NCBI GenBank assembly: GCA_964473155.1
Contig: CAYYNT010000017.1
Coordinates: 1 to 64,000, forward strand
Source: JAJFUG01 sp964473155
GTDB taxonomy: Bacteria > Gemmatimonadota > Glassbacteria > GWA2-58-10
DNA: 64,000 bases
Reading direction: 5' to 3'
Shown here: piece after piece, positions 18,872 through 27,216 of the stretch
Layout: every line of letters starts with the position of its first letter
Position numbering within the stretch: the first letter of the stretch is position 1
Position numbers and translations under genes: made by a program
The notes under the pieces: model-generated
Told to the model about the DNA's origin: nothing
Seen by the model: only the letters and a program-made list of their open reading frames with translations
The model's database searches: none

Positions 18872-20878
18872 ATGAAATGGCGTTTAACCCCCCTGAGGGC
18901 CGCCGGAGCGGTGGTTGCTCTTGTAGCCGTGGCTGTTCCGCTGGTCGCCTGGCTGGAACACCGCAGCAACAGCGAGAACCTGGATCGCATGCTTTACAGC
19001 AAGGGCACGGCCCTGATGGAAAGCCTTCTGCATGGCCTGGAAAACTCTCTGGTGGCGGACCACGAGCTGACCCAGCGTCTTGCCGAGCGCCTGGCCGATA
19101 ACGGCCGGAGCGTGCTCATGGCCGGCGGGGGCGATTATCCCAAGGAAACCCGGCTGCGCGAAACAGTCGATTTAAATGATCTGGCGCGGATCGACCTGTT
19201 TGCGCCGGATGGAAAGCTCGCGGTAAGCAGCGCCCCGGATCACGCGCCTGTATCCATCCCGCGACAGTTTCTTTCTCTGAACGAACCCTGGGAATACAGC
19301 TCCGCGTTTATCGATGAGCCGCCCGAACCGGGCAAAGCCGACACTTACAATGAAATCTACGCCGCGGCAGTACGCTCTCCGGATGGCCGTGTGGCCGTGG
19401 TCTGCGCCCGCGCCGAGACCCTGTACGACATCCGCCGCCGTCTGGGGATCGGCCTGATCCTGGATGACCTTTCCTCGGTCAAGGACGTCTCCTATGCGGT
19501 CCTGCAGGACACGCTCGGCATTATCGCCGCCTCCAGCCAGGTGCGCGAAATCGGAAGCCTGGCCTCGGACCCCTTCTTCCCCATCCCGCCGGATGAGATT
19601 CGCGGCCGGTATAAGGATTATTTCGGCGAGGAGGTGTACGAACTGGCCGCGCAGTTCCAGTGGGCCGGTGAAAGCTACGGTTACCTGCGGGTCGGGCTGT
19701 CCACGGCCGAGGTGCGCTCGATTGCGGCAATGGACCGTAAAAGATTCGTATTGGGCATGGCGATACTGGGCATCCTGCTGATAGTGGCCGGAGTCCTTTA
19801 CCTGGCCGGACGCCGTCAGATACTTCTGGAACAGGAGCACGCCCGGATCAAAAGCCTCTCGGACAGTGTCCTTCAAAGCATGGCTGAGGCGGTGATAGTG
19901 CTGGATGACAGCTCGCGGGTGCTGTTGTATAATGAGTCTTGCCGCGACCTCTGCGGCGCGTCCCGCCAGGATGTCGAGGGTTGCCTCCTGCGCGAAATCA
20001 ATCCCGCCCTGGCCGACCTGCTCGCTGTACTGGGAGGCGGCTGGACCAACCTGTCGGAGGTGGAGCTGAAACGTCCGGACAACAGCAGACAAGTGCCTCT
20101 GCTTATGTCCACCACCCCCCTGCGGGTGGAGGATCGCCTCTATACTACAGTCATTCTCTCCGACCTGACCGACCGCCGCCGGGCCGAGGAGATGGCCCTC
20201 TTGAGCCAGAAATACAAGACCATGGCCGAAATATCCGCCGGGGTGGCGCACGAGATACGCAATCCGCTCAACTCCATCGCCATGAACGTCCAGCGCCTGC
20301 GCCTCGAGTTCTCGCCCGCCCCGGATGAGCGCGCCGAATACGATGAATTTATCGGCATCGTGCTGGCCGAGGTCGAACGCCTGAACCGTATCGTCGAGCA
20401 GTTCCTCCGGCTGGCGCGTTTTCCCGATCCCAGGTTCCGCAACGCCTCCCTGCCCAGACTGATCCGGGAAACCCTGGAGTTCCTGTCTCCAGAGATTGAA
20501 AGCCGCGGAGTTAACTTTGACCTTCGGCTGGATACCGTCTCTGATTTCCTGTTCGACCCGGACCAGATCGGCCAGGTGCTGACAAACCTCGTGCGCAACG
20601 CCCTTGATTCGATGCCCGGTGGCGGATGCCTGAATATCCAGGGTGAAAGCGCGGACACGCATTACCGGGTCAGCGTGACGGACAGCGGTCCCGGCATTCC
20701 GGAAGCCGAGGCGGAAAGAGTATTCGAGCCTTTCTTCAGCACCCGTCCCGGCGGCCTGGGCCTGGGACTGGCTATCGTGCAACGCATAGTCAACGAGCAT
20801 GGCGGCTCAATCCGCCTGGAAAACGCGCCGGGCGGCGGCGCAAGGTTTATTTTCGCCTTACCCATGCGGCAGGCGTGA
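18872..20878 (+). CDS. Membrane sensor histidine kinase (NtrB-like)
   Basis: Protein of 668 residues. A first membrane helix lies at about 9-27, an outside sensing region of about 260 residues (dCache-like by length and pattern) follows, and a second helix lies at about 291-313. Then come a PAS domain (about 325-430, VLDDSSRVLLYNESC) and a HisKA domain with the phosphate-accepting histidine near 460 in GVAHEIRNPLNS. The HATPase domain has NALDSMPGGG, DSGPGIP and GLGLGLAIV. It overlaps no gene but stands 51 bases before an NtrC-type regulator, so the two form a two-component pair. The start at 18872 has no clear ribosome-binding site; an open frame extends to 18791. Confidence 0.9.
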   Translation: MKWRLTPLRAAGAVVALVAVAVPLVAWLEHRSNSENLDRMLYSKGTALMESLLHGLENSLVADHELTQRLAERLADNGRSVLMAGGGDYPKETRLRETVDLNDLARIDLFAPDGKLAVSSAPDHAPVSIPRQFLSLNEPWEYSSAFIDEPPEPGKADTYNEIYAAAVRSPDGRVAVVCARAETLYDIRRRLGIGLILDDLSSVKDVSYAVLQDTLGIIAASSQVREIGSLASDPFFPIPPDEIRGRYKDYFGEEVYELAAQFQWAGESYGYLRVGLSTAEVRSIAAMDRKRFVLGMAILGILLIVAGVLYLAGRRQILLEQEHARIKSLSDSVLQSMAEAVIVLDDSSRVLLYNESCRDLCGASRQDVEGCLLREINPALADLLAVLGGGWTNLSEVELKRPDNSRQVPLLMSTTPLRVEDRLYTTVILSDLTDRRRAEEMALLSQKYKTMAEISAGVAHEIRNPLNSIAMNVQRLRLEFSPAPDERAEYDEFIGIVLAEVERLNRIVEQFLRLARFPDPRFRNASLPRLIRETLEFLSPEIESRGVNFDLRLDTVSDFLFDPDQIGQVLTNLVRNALDSMPGGGCLNIQGESADTHYRVSVTDSGPGIPEAEAERVFEPFFSTRPGGLGLGLAIVQRIVNEHGGSIRLENAPGGGARFIFALPMRQA

Positions 20879-20929
20879 CACAATGAAACTGAAACAGCAA
20901 CTGGATGAGCGATGCAGTTGGAGGTTATG

Positions 20930-22282
20930 ATGGAAAAAGGCAGCATTCTTGTTGTGGAGGATGAGGAGCGTCAGCGTGTCACTCTGGCCGGTTTTCTGAC
21001 AAAGCGCGGTTACCGGGTGGAACAGGCGGCCTCGGGTGAAGAGGCATTGGAAAAACTCGATTCCACCCGGGTGGACCTTGTGCTCACCGACCAGAAAATG
21101 CAGGGGATCGATGGGCTGGAGTTGCTCGCCAAAGTCAAGGAGCGTAATCCGGATACGGAGGTGATACTTGTCACCGCGTTCGGAGATGTGCCCTCGGCAG
21201 TGCAGGCGGTGAAACAGGGGGCTTACGAGTATCTGACCAAACCTGTGGACCTGGAAAAACTGGAAATCTCCCTGGAGCGCGCCCTGGAAAAGCGCCGCCT
21301 GGTGGAAGAAAACCGGGACCTGCGTGGAAAATTAGCCGAACGCATCCAGTCGCTGGACATTGTTTCGGTCAGCGGGGCCATGGAGGCAGTGCTCAACCTG
21401 GCCGCCCGGGTGGCGCGGGTCGATTCGCCGGTCCTGATCACCGGCGAGAGCGGGACCGGCAAGGAAATGGTGGCAAAGGCAATCCACGCGGCCAGCGAGC
21501 GGCGTGACAAGCCTTTCGTGGTGGTCAACTGCGCCGCGCTCAACCGCAACCTGATCGAAAGCGAGCTTTTCGGCCACGAAAAGGGCGCTTTCACCGGCGC
21601 CATCCGCCAGCGCCAGGGCAAGCTGGAGGCCACGGACGGCGGTTCGCTGTTCCTGGATGAACTGGGCGAGATCAGCCCGGAGATACAGGTCAAGCTGCTG
21701 CGTTTCCTTCAGGAGCATACTTTCGAGCGTGTCGGCTCGGACCGTACGCTCAAGGCGGATGTCCGCCTGATCACCGCAACAAATCGCGACCTGCCCCGCG
21801 CTATCGCCGAGGGCGGGTTCCGCGAGGACTTCTATTACCGGGTCAACGTGGTAAACATACACATCCCGCCGCTGCGCGCCCGCCGCGAGGACATCCGGCC
21901 GCTGGTGGATCATTTCCTGAGCCTTCACCGTCAGCGTCTGGGCGAAAAAAGCCTCTCGCGAGAAGCCCTGGACATACTGACCCGTTATGATTTCCCTGGT
22001 AATATCCGCGAGCTGCAGAACATCATCGAGCGGGCGATGGTTCTCTCACGGGGCGATGTCATCGGGGCCGGCGACTTTCCGGCCAGCCTGTTCTCCCATG
22101 CCTCCGGCAAGGATTCCCCGGAGAGCGATGGCTTCCTGACAGAAACACTGGAACGCCTCGAGCGGCGGATGATCCTCGAAGCCCTGGAAGCCTCGGGATC
22201 GGTGCAGGTCAAGGCCGCCGAAAGGCTCGGGCTGTCCGAACGCACTTTGCGTTACCGGATGACGAAACTCGGGATCAAATGA
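20930..22282 (+). CDS. NtrC-family sigma-54-dependent response regulator
   Basis: Protein of 450 residues. The receiver domain carries the phosphorylated aspartate at residue 54 (VLTDQKMQG). The AAA+ domain has Walker A GESGTGKE, the sigma-54-contacting GAFTGA loop and Walker B GGSLFLDELGE. The C-terminal FIS-type HTH reads VKAAERLGLSERTLRYRM. GGAGG lies five bases before the ATG at 20930. It is partner to the kinase at 18872. A good sigma-54 promoter lies 155 bases after its stop, just before the calcium-repeat protein gene at 22532, making that gene the obvious target. Confidence 0.94.
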   Translation: MEKGSILVVEDEERQRVTLAGFLTKRGYRVEQAASGEEALEKLDSTRVDLVLTDQKMQGIDGLELLAKVKERNPDTEVILVTAFGDVPSAVQAVKQGAYEYLTKPVDLEKLEISLERALEKRRLVEENRDLRGKLAERIQSLDIVSVSGAMEAVLNLAARVARVDSPVLITGESGTGKEMVAKAIHAASERRDKPFVVVNCAALNRNLIESELFGHEKGAFTGAIRQRQGKLEATDGGSLFLDELGEISPEIQVKLLRFLQEHTFERVGSDRTLKADVRLITATNRDLPRAIAEGGFREDFYYRVNVVNIHIPPLRARREDIRPLVDHFLSLHRQRLGEKSLSREALDILTRYDFPGNIRELQNIIERAMVLSRGDVIGAGDFPASLFSHASGKDSPESDGFLTETLERLERRMILEALEASGSVQVKAAERLGLSERTLRYRMTKLGIK

Positions 22283-22289
22283 AACATCG

Positions 22290-22330
22290 GTTCGACAATT
22301 TCGTCGAACAATCTTCGACAGATTTGTCGA
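22290..22330 (+). promoter_or_regulatory. Two dyads, possible NtrC-type enhancer sites
   Basis: Inverted repeat GTTCGAC-N6-GTCGAAC at 22290-22309 and TCGACA-N4-TGTCGA at 22315-22330. Both use the same TCGAC core and lie 107-147 bases upstream of the sigma-54 promoter, the usual distance for activator sites. A third half-site-like GATGTCGAAAA is near 22412. Confidence 0.5.
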
Positions 22331-22436
22331 TTAAATGTCCGGCAAGCTCGAACCGTCAGAAGCCGGCGAGAACAACCGTTCGTCATATCATTGACAGTCA
22401 ACGCTTTCAGAGATGTCGAAAACTTATGCCGTTTTC

Positions 22437-22452
22437 TGGCACGTAACTTGTT
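22437..22452 (+). promoter_or_regulatory. Sigma-54 (-24/-12) promoter
   Basis: TGGCACG-TAAC-TTGT matches the consensus TGGCACG-N4-TTGC at all but the last base, with correct spacing between GG and TG elements. It lies 80 bases upstream of the ATG at 22532 and directly follows the gene for a sigma-54 activator. Confidence 0.75.
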
Positions 22453-22531
22453 TATAGAGTGAACAGCGCGCGCAGTAAAGGTTGATCGGAAGTTGTTCAG
22501 GCATTATTAATTCAGATGAGGGAGGTGCAGG

Positions 22532-23251
22532 ATGAGAAACGCGCGGATGTTCACCGTGGCGGTGCTGGCGGCGGGGCTGGGATTGCTGAACGCTCCGGCG
22601 CAGGCTCAGACCGATGATGCGGGGCAGGTTACCACGCAGACGAAAGTGCAGAACCGGATGGGATTCGGCCGGGGCATGGGCGGCGGTTTCGTGGATGAGG
22701 ATGGGAACGGGGTCAACGACCGGCTGGAAGATGCCGACGGGGACGGGATTATCAACGCCCATGATCCGGACAGCAAGCTCTATCGCGCCAACGCCACCGG
22801 CCAGGGACGCGGGTTCGTGGATGAGGACGGGAACGGGATCAACGACCGGATCGAGGACACGGACGGCGATGGGGTTATAAATGCCCTTGATCCGGACAGC
22901 AAATATTTCAAGACCGGGGCGATGGGGCGCGGGCTGGGACTGGGTTTCGTGGATGAGAACGCCAATGGCGTCAACGACCGTCTGGAGGATTCGGACGGAG
23001 ATGGCGTTCTGAATCATCTTGACCCGGACAGCAAGTATTACCGTGTTCCGAACACAAGCGGCCGCGGTTTTGTTGACGAGGACGCCAACGGCGTCAACGA
23101 CCGTATGGAAGACGCGGACGGCGACGGGATTATCAACGCTCTGGACCCTGACAGCAAGTACTACCGTCAGCCCGGTCCCGGCGCCGCCGGCAGAGAGTCC
23201 GCCGGAACGAGAGCCGGATCGCGCATGAGAGGCGCACGCGGCGCACGGTAA
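22532..23251 (+). CDS. Secreted protein with four thrombospondin-3-like calcium-binding repeats
   Basis: Protein of 239 residues. It has a Sec signal (residues 1-26, cleavage after AQA) and then four tandem repeats of about 35-38 residues. Each follows the plan GFVDEDGNGVNDRLED, ADGDGIIN, DPDSKYY. The D-x-D-G-D-G spacing is that of calcium-binding loops in thrombospondin type 3 and EF-hand-like repeats. The tail is rich in Gly, Arg and Ala (about 210-239), which is basic and low-complexity. GGGAGG lies before the ATG and a sigma-54 promoter 80 bases upstream. Probably an extracellular or surface protein; the function of such stand-alone repeat proteins is not known. Confidence 0.8.
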   Translation: MRNARMFTVAVLAAGLGLLNAPAQAQTDDAGQVTTQTKVQNRMGFGRGMGGGFVDEDGNGVNDRLEDADGDGIINAHDPDSKLYRANATGQGRGFVDEDGNGINDRIEDTDGDGVINALDPDSKYFKTGAMGRGLGLGFVDENANGVNDRLEDSDGDGVLNHLDPDSKYYRVPNTSGRGFVDEDANGVNDRMEDADGDGIINALDPDSKYYRQPGPGAAGRESAGTRAGSRMRGARGAR

Positions 23252-23300
23252 ATGCAGAGTTCGTCTCCAGATGGCGATGTTCACAACTGAGTCATGGATG

Positions 23301-23323
23301 GGGCGCGGCGTGCCGTGCCCCCT
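23301..23323. repeat. Degenerate intergenic palindrome of the GGGGCACGG family
   Basis: GGGGCGCGGC and GTGCCGTGCCCCC form an imperfect version of the palindrome at 25-48. It lies between the two calcium-repeat genes, and so could lower expression of the second one, but it lacks a T-run. Confidence 0.5.
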
Positions 23324-23463
23324 TGTATCTTAGAGAAGACTATTAATAGTTCAAGAGCCGCAGTCACTAAACGGCAGAGACGGAAAACAGCTAAAAATTG
23401 AAGCGATTCAAGACTAAAGTGATTCGTAAAACAGAAAAACGTGGACTTTGAGACAGTATCTGT

Positions 23464-24234
23464 ATGCCGGGGAATGATACCGTGAAAAGCAGCTTTAAAA
23501 ACATGGCCCTGATAACCGCTTTCCTTTTCATGGGATTATTCTGCTCACAAGACTCGCTGCAGGCCCAGGAGAAAGAGGCCGGTAAGACAAAAGAAAGCTC
23601 CGGAACGAATATCAGCGCCGAGAAAAAAAACGCCGAGGACTCATCTCCCGCAAACGCGGGCGCAAAACGCAGGCAACGCGGACGGACGGACAATATAAAC
23701 CAGTCAAAAGTTTTGGGCTTTATCGACAAGGACCGGGACGGACGCAACGATATATTCCGGGATGCCAACGGCGATGGGATCAACGATGTTGACGGCAAGC
23801 CCTACCCGCACCGCTTCTCTTTCGCGGATAATAACAAGGACGGGATTAACGACAGGTTCGTGGATGAGGACGGAGACGGGGTGAATGACCTGAATCCCGA
23901 GTTCGTGGACGAAGACGGCGACGGGGTCTGTGACAACGTTATCGATTTCAGCGGCAAGCTCATAAACGGCATCACCGGTATGCGGTACAACACGAAAAGC
24001 CTGCGCGGCTACAAGTTCGGTTTCATCAACGAGGAGCGCCGCGAGATGATGCGCAATTTCATCGATGAGAATGCGGACGGCATACCGGACATGCCGGGAC
24101 GGGGCGGGATTATGATGGGCCAACAGGGAGAAATGCAGCCGCCGGGCCGCGACCGCTTCATCGACCGGGACGGGGACGGGATCGACGACAGACGTCAGCG
24201 CATGGAGCAAATGAGAAAAGGGAGAAACCAGTGA
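23464..24234 (+). CDS. Secreted calcium-repeat protein (thrombospondin-3/EF-hand-like)
   Basis: Protein of up to 256 residues. The signal sequence has a hydrophobic core about 14-27 and cleavage after LQA. A charged linker (about 36-75) follows, then several D-x-D-G-D-G loops: IDKDRDGRND, RDANGDGIND, VDEDGDGVND, VDEDGDGVCD, IDENADGIPD and IDRDGDGIDD. The loops are less regular than in the protein at 22532. The start is ATG at 23464 or a GTG six codons later; the GTG has GGGGA upstream. Its stop overlaps the start of the barrel gene at 24231, so the two are translationally coupled. Confidence 0.75.
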   Translation: MPGNDTVKSSFKNMALITAFLFMGLFCSQDSLQAQEKEAGKTKESSGTNISAEKKNAEDSSPANAGAKRRQRGRTDNINQSKVLGFIDKDRDGRNDIFRDANGDGINDVDGKPYPHRFSFADNNKDGINDRFVDEDGDGVNDLNPEFVDEDGDGVCDNVIDFSGKLINGITGMRYNTKSLRGYKFGFINEERREMMRNFIDENADGIPDMPGRGGIMMGQQGEMQPPGRDRFIDRDGDGIDDRRQRMEQMRKGRNQ

Positions 24235-25529
24235 GAGTCGGCAACATGGCACGTCTTCTGCCTGCAATGGCGCTGGCGGTTATCCTGTCCCCCGGTGCGG
24301 CTCTGCCGCAGATGGATCTGCGTGTGGGGAACAACTTTCTGGTGGATGACAACATTTTCCGCAACTATTACGGCCAGTCGGACATGGTGAACATCCCCTA
24401 CGCCTCTCTCGGCTACCAGATCGCACCCGAGGAAAGCTCGAACCAGGTTTATTTCGGCTACAACGGTCAGTTCTATTTCTTCAACGAGTTGAGCCGCCGG
24501 GATTTCTCGGTCCATGAATTCGGGATCGATTACAACTACCTGTTCTCCAATTCCAGGGACAGGCTGGCTTTAGGCGGCAACGTCGAAACAAGGGTCAACC
24601 CGGCGGAATACAACTACTATAACTACACTTCCCTGGGGCTTTACGCCAACTGGAAAAAATATCTCCGCGAAGACCTTATGCTGTTAGCCGGGTACAATCT
24701 CGCGGGCCGTCAGTTCAGCGAGTTCCCGGAGTTCAATTACGTGGAGCACGTGTTCGCGCTCCAAACGAGCTGGTTCCTTCCCAGCCGCACCACCATTCAG
24801 CTCTCCGGATCATTGTATCACAAGAACTACACAACCGGCATCCAGAGCCTCGATTCGGTATATGTGGAGCCTGTCCAGGCGGAACAGGTGCAGAAGACCG
24901 CGGAAAAAATGCAGATGCGGCGTCGCGGCATGGGTGGCGGCTGGTTCATGAATCCAAACATGGAAATAACCGAGATCATTGTCACAGAGGGCAGCTACTG
25001 GTACACCGTGCAGCAGGCCGAATTCCCCAGCACGGACCAGGTCAGGCTCGGCCTGACCGTAGCCCAGAGCCTGGCGAAAGGCACCGGCTTGAGTTTCAGC
25101 TATACGGCCAGACTGAACCCTCATGCCCGCAACCGCTATCTTTCGGGCCTGGGCGAAAGCGTGCTGAACAACGAGGAGCTATTCGACGACCATTACAGCT
25201 ACAACGGCCATGAGGGACGCCTTCAGGTCCGGCAGGTCCTGCCCTGGCAGAGCGACTTGACCGCGGCGTTCACTCTGCGCCGCAGGTTTTTCAGCGGCCG
25301 CCCGGCGCTGGATGAAGTGGGGATGCTCCTACCCTCTGGCGAAAGCCGTCTTGACCGGGCGGCCCTGTTCGAGCTGGATTTCACCAAAAGGATACCCCGC
25401 TCCGGAAACCGTATCCTTCAAGGCATGAACTTCTCGGTCTCCATGGGCGCTGGACGGAACAACTCCAATGACGCCTACTACAATTACAGCAGCCTTTACA
25501 TGATGATAGCCCTGGAAAAAACTTTCTGA
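24231..25529 (+). CDS. Predicted outer-membrane beta-barrel protein
   Basis: Protein of 432 residues starting with GTG inside the stop of the previous gene (GTGA overlap), GGGAG ahead. A signal sequence (about 1-27) precedes a long run of alternating aromatic and polar strands (VYFGYNGQFYFF, FGIDYNYLF, YTSLGLYANWKKYL). The last strand, YMMIALEKTF, ends in the terminal Phe that marks barrels for BAM. No family is recognised. Residues about 215-245 (PVQAEQVQKTAEKMQMRRRG) form a long charged, likely outward loop. Coupling to the calcium-repeat protein suggests a secretion or anchoring partner; this is inference. Confidence 0.7.
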   Translation: MRVGNMARLLPAMALAVILSPGAALPQMDLRVGNNFLVDDNIFRNYYGQSDMVNIPYASLGYQIAPEESSNQVYFGYNGQFYFFNELSRRDFSVHEFGIDYNYLFSNSRDRLALGGNVETRVNPAEYNYYNYTSLGLYANWKKYLREDLMLLAGYNLAGRQFSEFPEFNYVEHVFALQTSWFLPSRTTIQLSGSLYHKNYTTGIQSLDSVYVEPVQAEQVQKTAEKMQMRRRGMGGGWFMNPNMEITEIIVTEGSYWYTVQQAEFPSTDQVRLGLTVAQSLAKGTGLSFSYTARLNPHARNRYLSGLGESVLNNEELFDDHYSYNGHEGRLQVRQVLPWQSDLTAAFTLRRRFFSGRPALDEVGMLLPSGESRLDRAALFELDFTKRIPRSGNRILQGMNFSVSMGAGRNNSNDAYYNYSSLYMMIALEKTF

Positions 25530-25842
25530 ACCACCTGTCTTCTCCTCAGGACAGGGATATCCCGCGCCTTCGAAACATTTTTCTCTTTCCACCGTTTATT
25601 CATTCTGAACATCCGGCTGGCCAGCCGGACTCTACGGCTTTTCCTCCACCATCACCGCCAGCCATGGCGGTTTCCCATATAGTTACGCCGCCCTCAGATA
25701 ACATAATTCATCCTTGGTACTGTTCGTTCAGCATCGAATGTGAAACTTGCACATTATTTTTACCACCTTGAAGTCCATCCAGACAGATAGTAATGTTTCA
25801 AACAGAAGGCGCTATCGACTATCACTTTCCTGGGGGGCTGAA
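25530..25842 (+). promoter_or_regulatory. Gap before the cytochrome locus with palindromes
   Basis: No gene is seen. An inverted repeat CCTGTC/GACAGG near 25537-25556 may be a weak terminator of the barrel gene. Positions 25612-25629 form a perfect 18-base palindrome (half-site TCCGGCTGG). ACCGCC/GGCGGT near 25660-25677 forms another small hairpin. No strong -35/-10 pair or sigma-54 site is found before the cytochrome gene. Confidence 0.5.
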
Positions 25843-27201
25843 ATGAGGCTATACGCAAAACCGCTTTTAGCTGTCTGCCTGCCCCTGCTCCTGGCAGGCG
25901 GGGCGGCTCTGGCCCAGAAAGCCGGTGAGGAGGCCCTGGGCTCCCGCAAGTACTCGGACTTTGAGAAGCCGAAATTCTGTGGAACGAGCTGCCACGTGGA
26001 TTTCTACCGTCAGTGGGAGCAGGAGATGCATTCCCAGGCGTATACACATCACTGGGATGAGATCGAGTATTTCAAGCTGGCCGTGCCGCAGGCGGAAAAA
26101 GACCCGGTGGTGGCCGGAGTCAAGGCCGGCTGCAACGGCTGCCACAGCCCGATGGCCTTTCTGTCGAACGACACGCCCCCGCCATTGCCGGAAAAAGGTG
26201 AGCGGGTGAACGAGTCGGTTTCCTGCGATGTCTGCCATACGATCAGCGGGTTCGCCGGAGACACGCCCTTCAATTTCAACTACATCTCCCAGCCCGGCAA
26301 CATCAAATACGGACCGCGTGGGGGCGTCACCAGCCCGGAGCATGAAATCCGTCCCAGCGAGTTTCACCGCAGCGCCGAGTTCTGCGGGACCTGCCACAAC
26401 GAGAAAAGCCCATATGGCGTCTGGGTCAAGGCCACGCACCTGGAATGGAAAGAGGGGCCATACGCCGCCGAGGGAGTGGTGTGCCAGGAATGCCACATGC
26501 CGGCCGGACTGGGACGTCGCGCCTCGATGGGCTCAAGGCTGGAGGATGTCCGCCAGCACCTGTTCCACGGGGCGCACGACGAGGGCAAGCTGGCTGGAGC
26601 GGTTGAGCTGCGCATCCATCCCAACACGCGGGAAACCGAGCCCGGCGACAAGGTGATTTTCACCCTGACCGCGTTCAATCAGAAAGCCGGCCACCAGATA
26701 CCCACCGGCTCCGTTGAGGACCGCATTGTCTGGGTGCATGTCGAGGCCACGGACTCCAAGGGGAAAGTATACCACCTGCCGGTCGATCCTCTGAAATTCG
26801 AGGGCGAGGAGTACAATATCGGCAGCGAGGCCCTGGCCTACCAGGACATGGCACTTCCGCTTGACGATCCACAGTTCAAGGGCCTTCCGCGCGATGGGGT
26901 CCCGGTGGGAGACCGCATCTACCGCAAGCCCTATTTCGATCCGCAGGGCCGCATGACCCTGATGCAGTGGAACACCAAATCGCAGGGCACGGACTACCGT
27001 CTGCCGCCCCGCGGTTCGCGCACCGAGACCTATTCCTGGAACGTGCCGTTGGATATAGCGCCGGGTAAAGTGACTGTCCGGGCCGTGATCAACTATCAGC
27101 GGCTGGTCGAACCCGCGGCGCGATTCCTTGGCGTGCCCGAGGATGAGTACAAGGTCATCCGGATCAACGAACACTCCACCGAAATCACGGTCTTTGACTG
27201 A
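25843..27201 (+). CDS. Secreted multihaem cytochrome c, cytochrome c554-like, with C-terminal beta domain
   Basis: Protein of 452 residues, signal sequence 1-26. The N-terminal half holds five c-type haem sites. The first is a CX3CH site (CGTSCH, bases 25978-25995), followed by CNGCH, CDVCH, CGTCH and CQECH. Spare histidines (MHSQAYTHHWDE, KATHLEW, HLFHGAHDE) can act as sixth ligands. The C-terminal 200 residues form a predicted beta-sandwich with GHQIPTG, a motif of many cytochrome c554-related proteins of unknown role. The ATG at 25843 has GGGGGG five bases ahead; an upstream frame to 25747 has none. First gene of a plus-strand cytochrome run to 35205. Confidence 0.85.
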   Translation: MRLYAKPLLAVCLPLLLAGGAALAQKAGEEALGSRKYSDFEKPKFCGTSCHVDFYRQWEQEMHSQAYTHHWDEIEYFKLAVPQAEKDPVVAGVKAGCNGCHSPMAFLSNDTPPPLPEKGERVNESVSCDVCHTISGFAGDTPFNFNYISQPGNIKYGPRGGVTSPEHEIRPSEFHRSAEFCGTCHNEKSPYGVWVKATHLEWKEGPYAAEGVVCQECHMPAGLGRRASMGSRLEDVRQHLFHGAHDEGKLAGAVELRIHPNTRETEPGDKVIFTLTAFNQKAGHQIPTGSVEDRIVWVHVEATDSKGKVYHLPVDPLKFEGEEYNIGSEALAYQDMALPLDDPQFKGLPRDGVPVGDRIYRKPYFDPQGRMTLMQWNTKSQGTDYRLPPRGSRTETYSWNVPLDIAPGKVTVRAVINYQRLVEPAARFLGVPEDEYKVIRINEHSTEITVFD

Positions 27202-27216
27202 GACAGGAGCAAATCA

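Noticed and set aside
22688..23170. Regular repeats in the calcium-repeat gene as a CRISPR-like array
   Set aside because: They are coding repeats of about 110 bases that diverge at third codon positions.
25735..25760. Sigma-54-like site (TTGCAC near 25747) before the cytochrome block
   Set aside because: The -24 GG element is missing at the correct distance.
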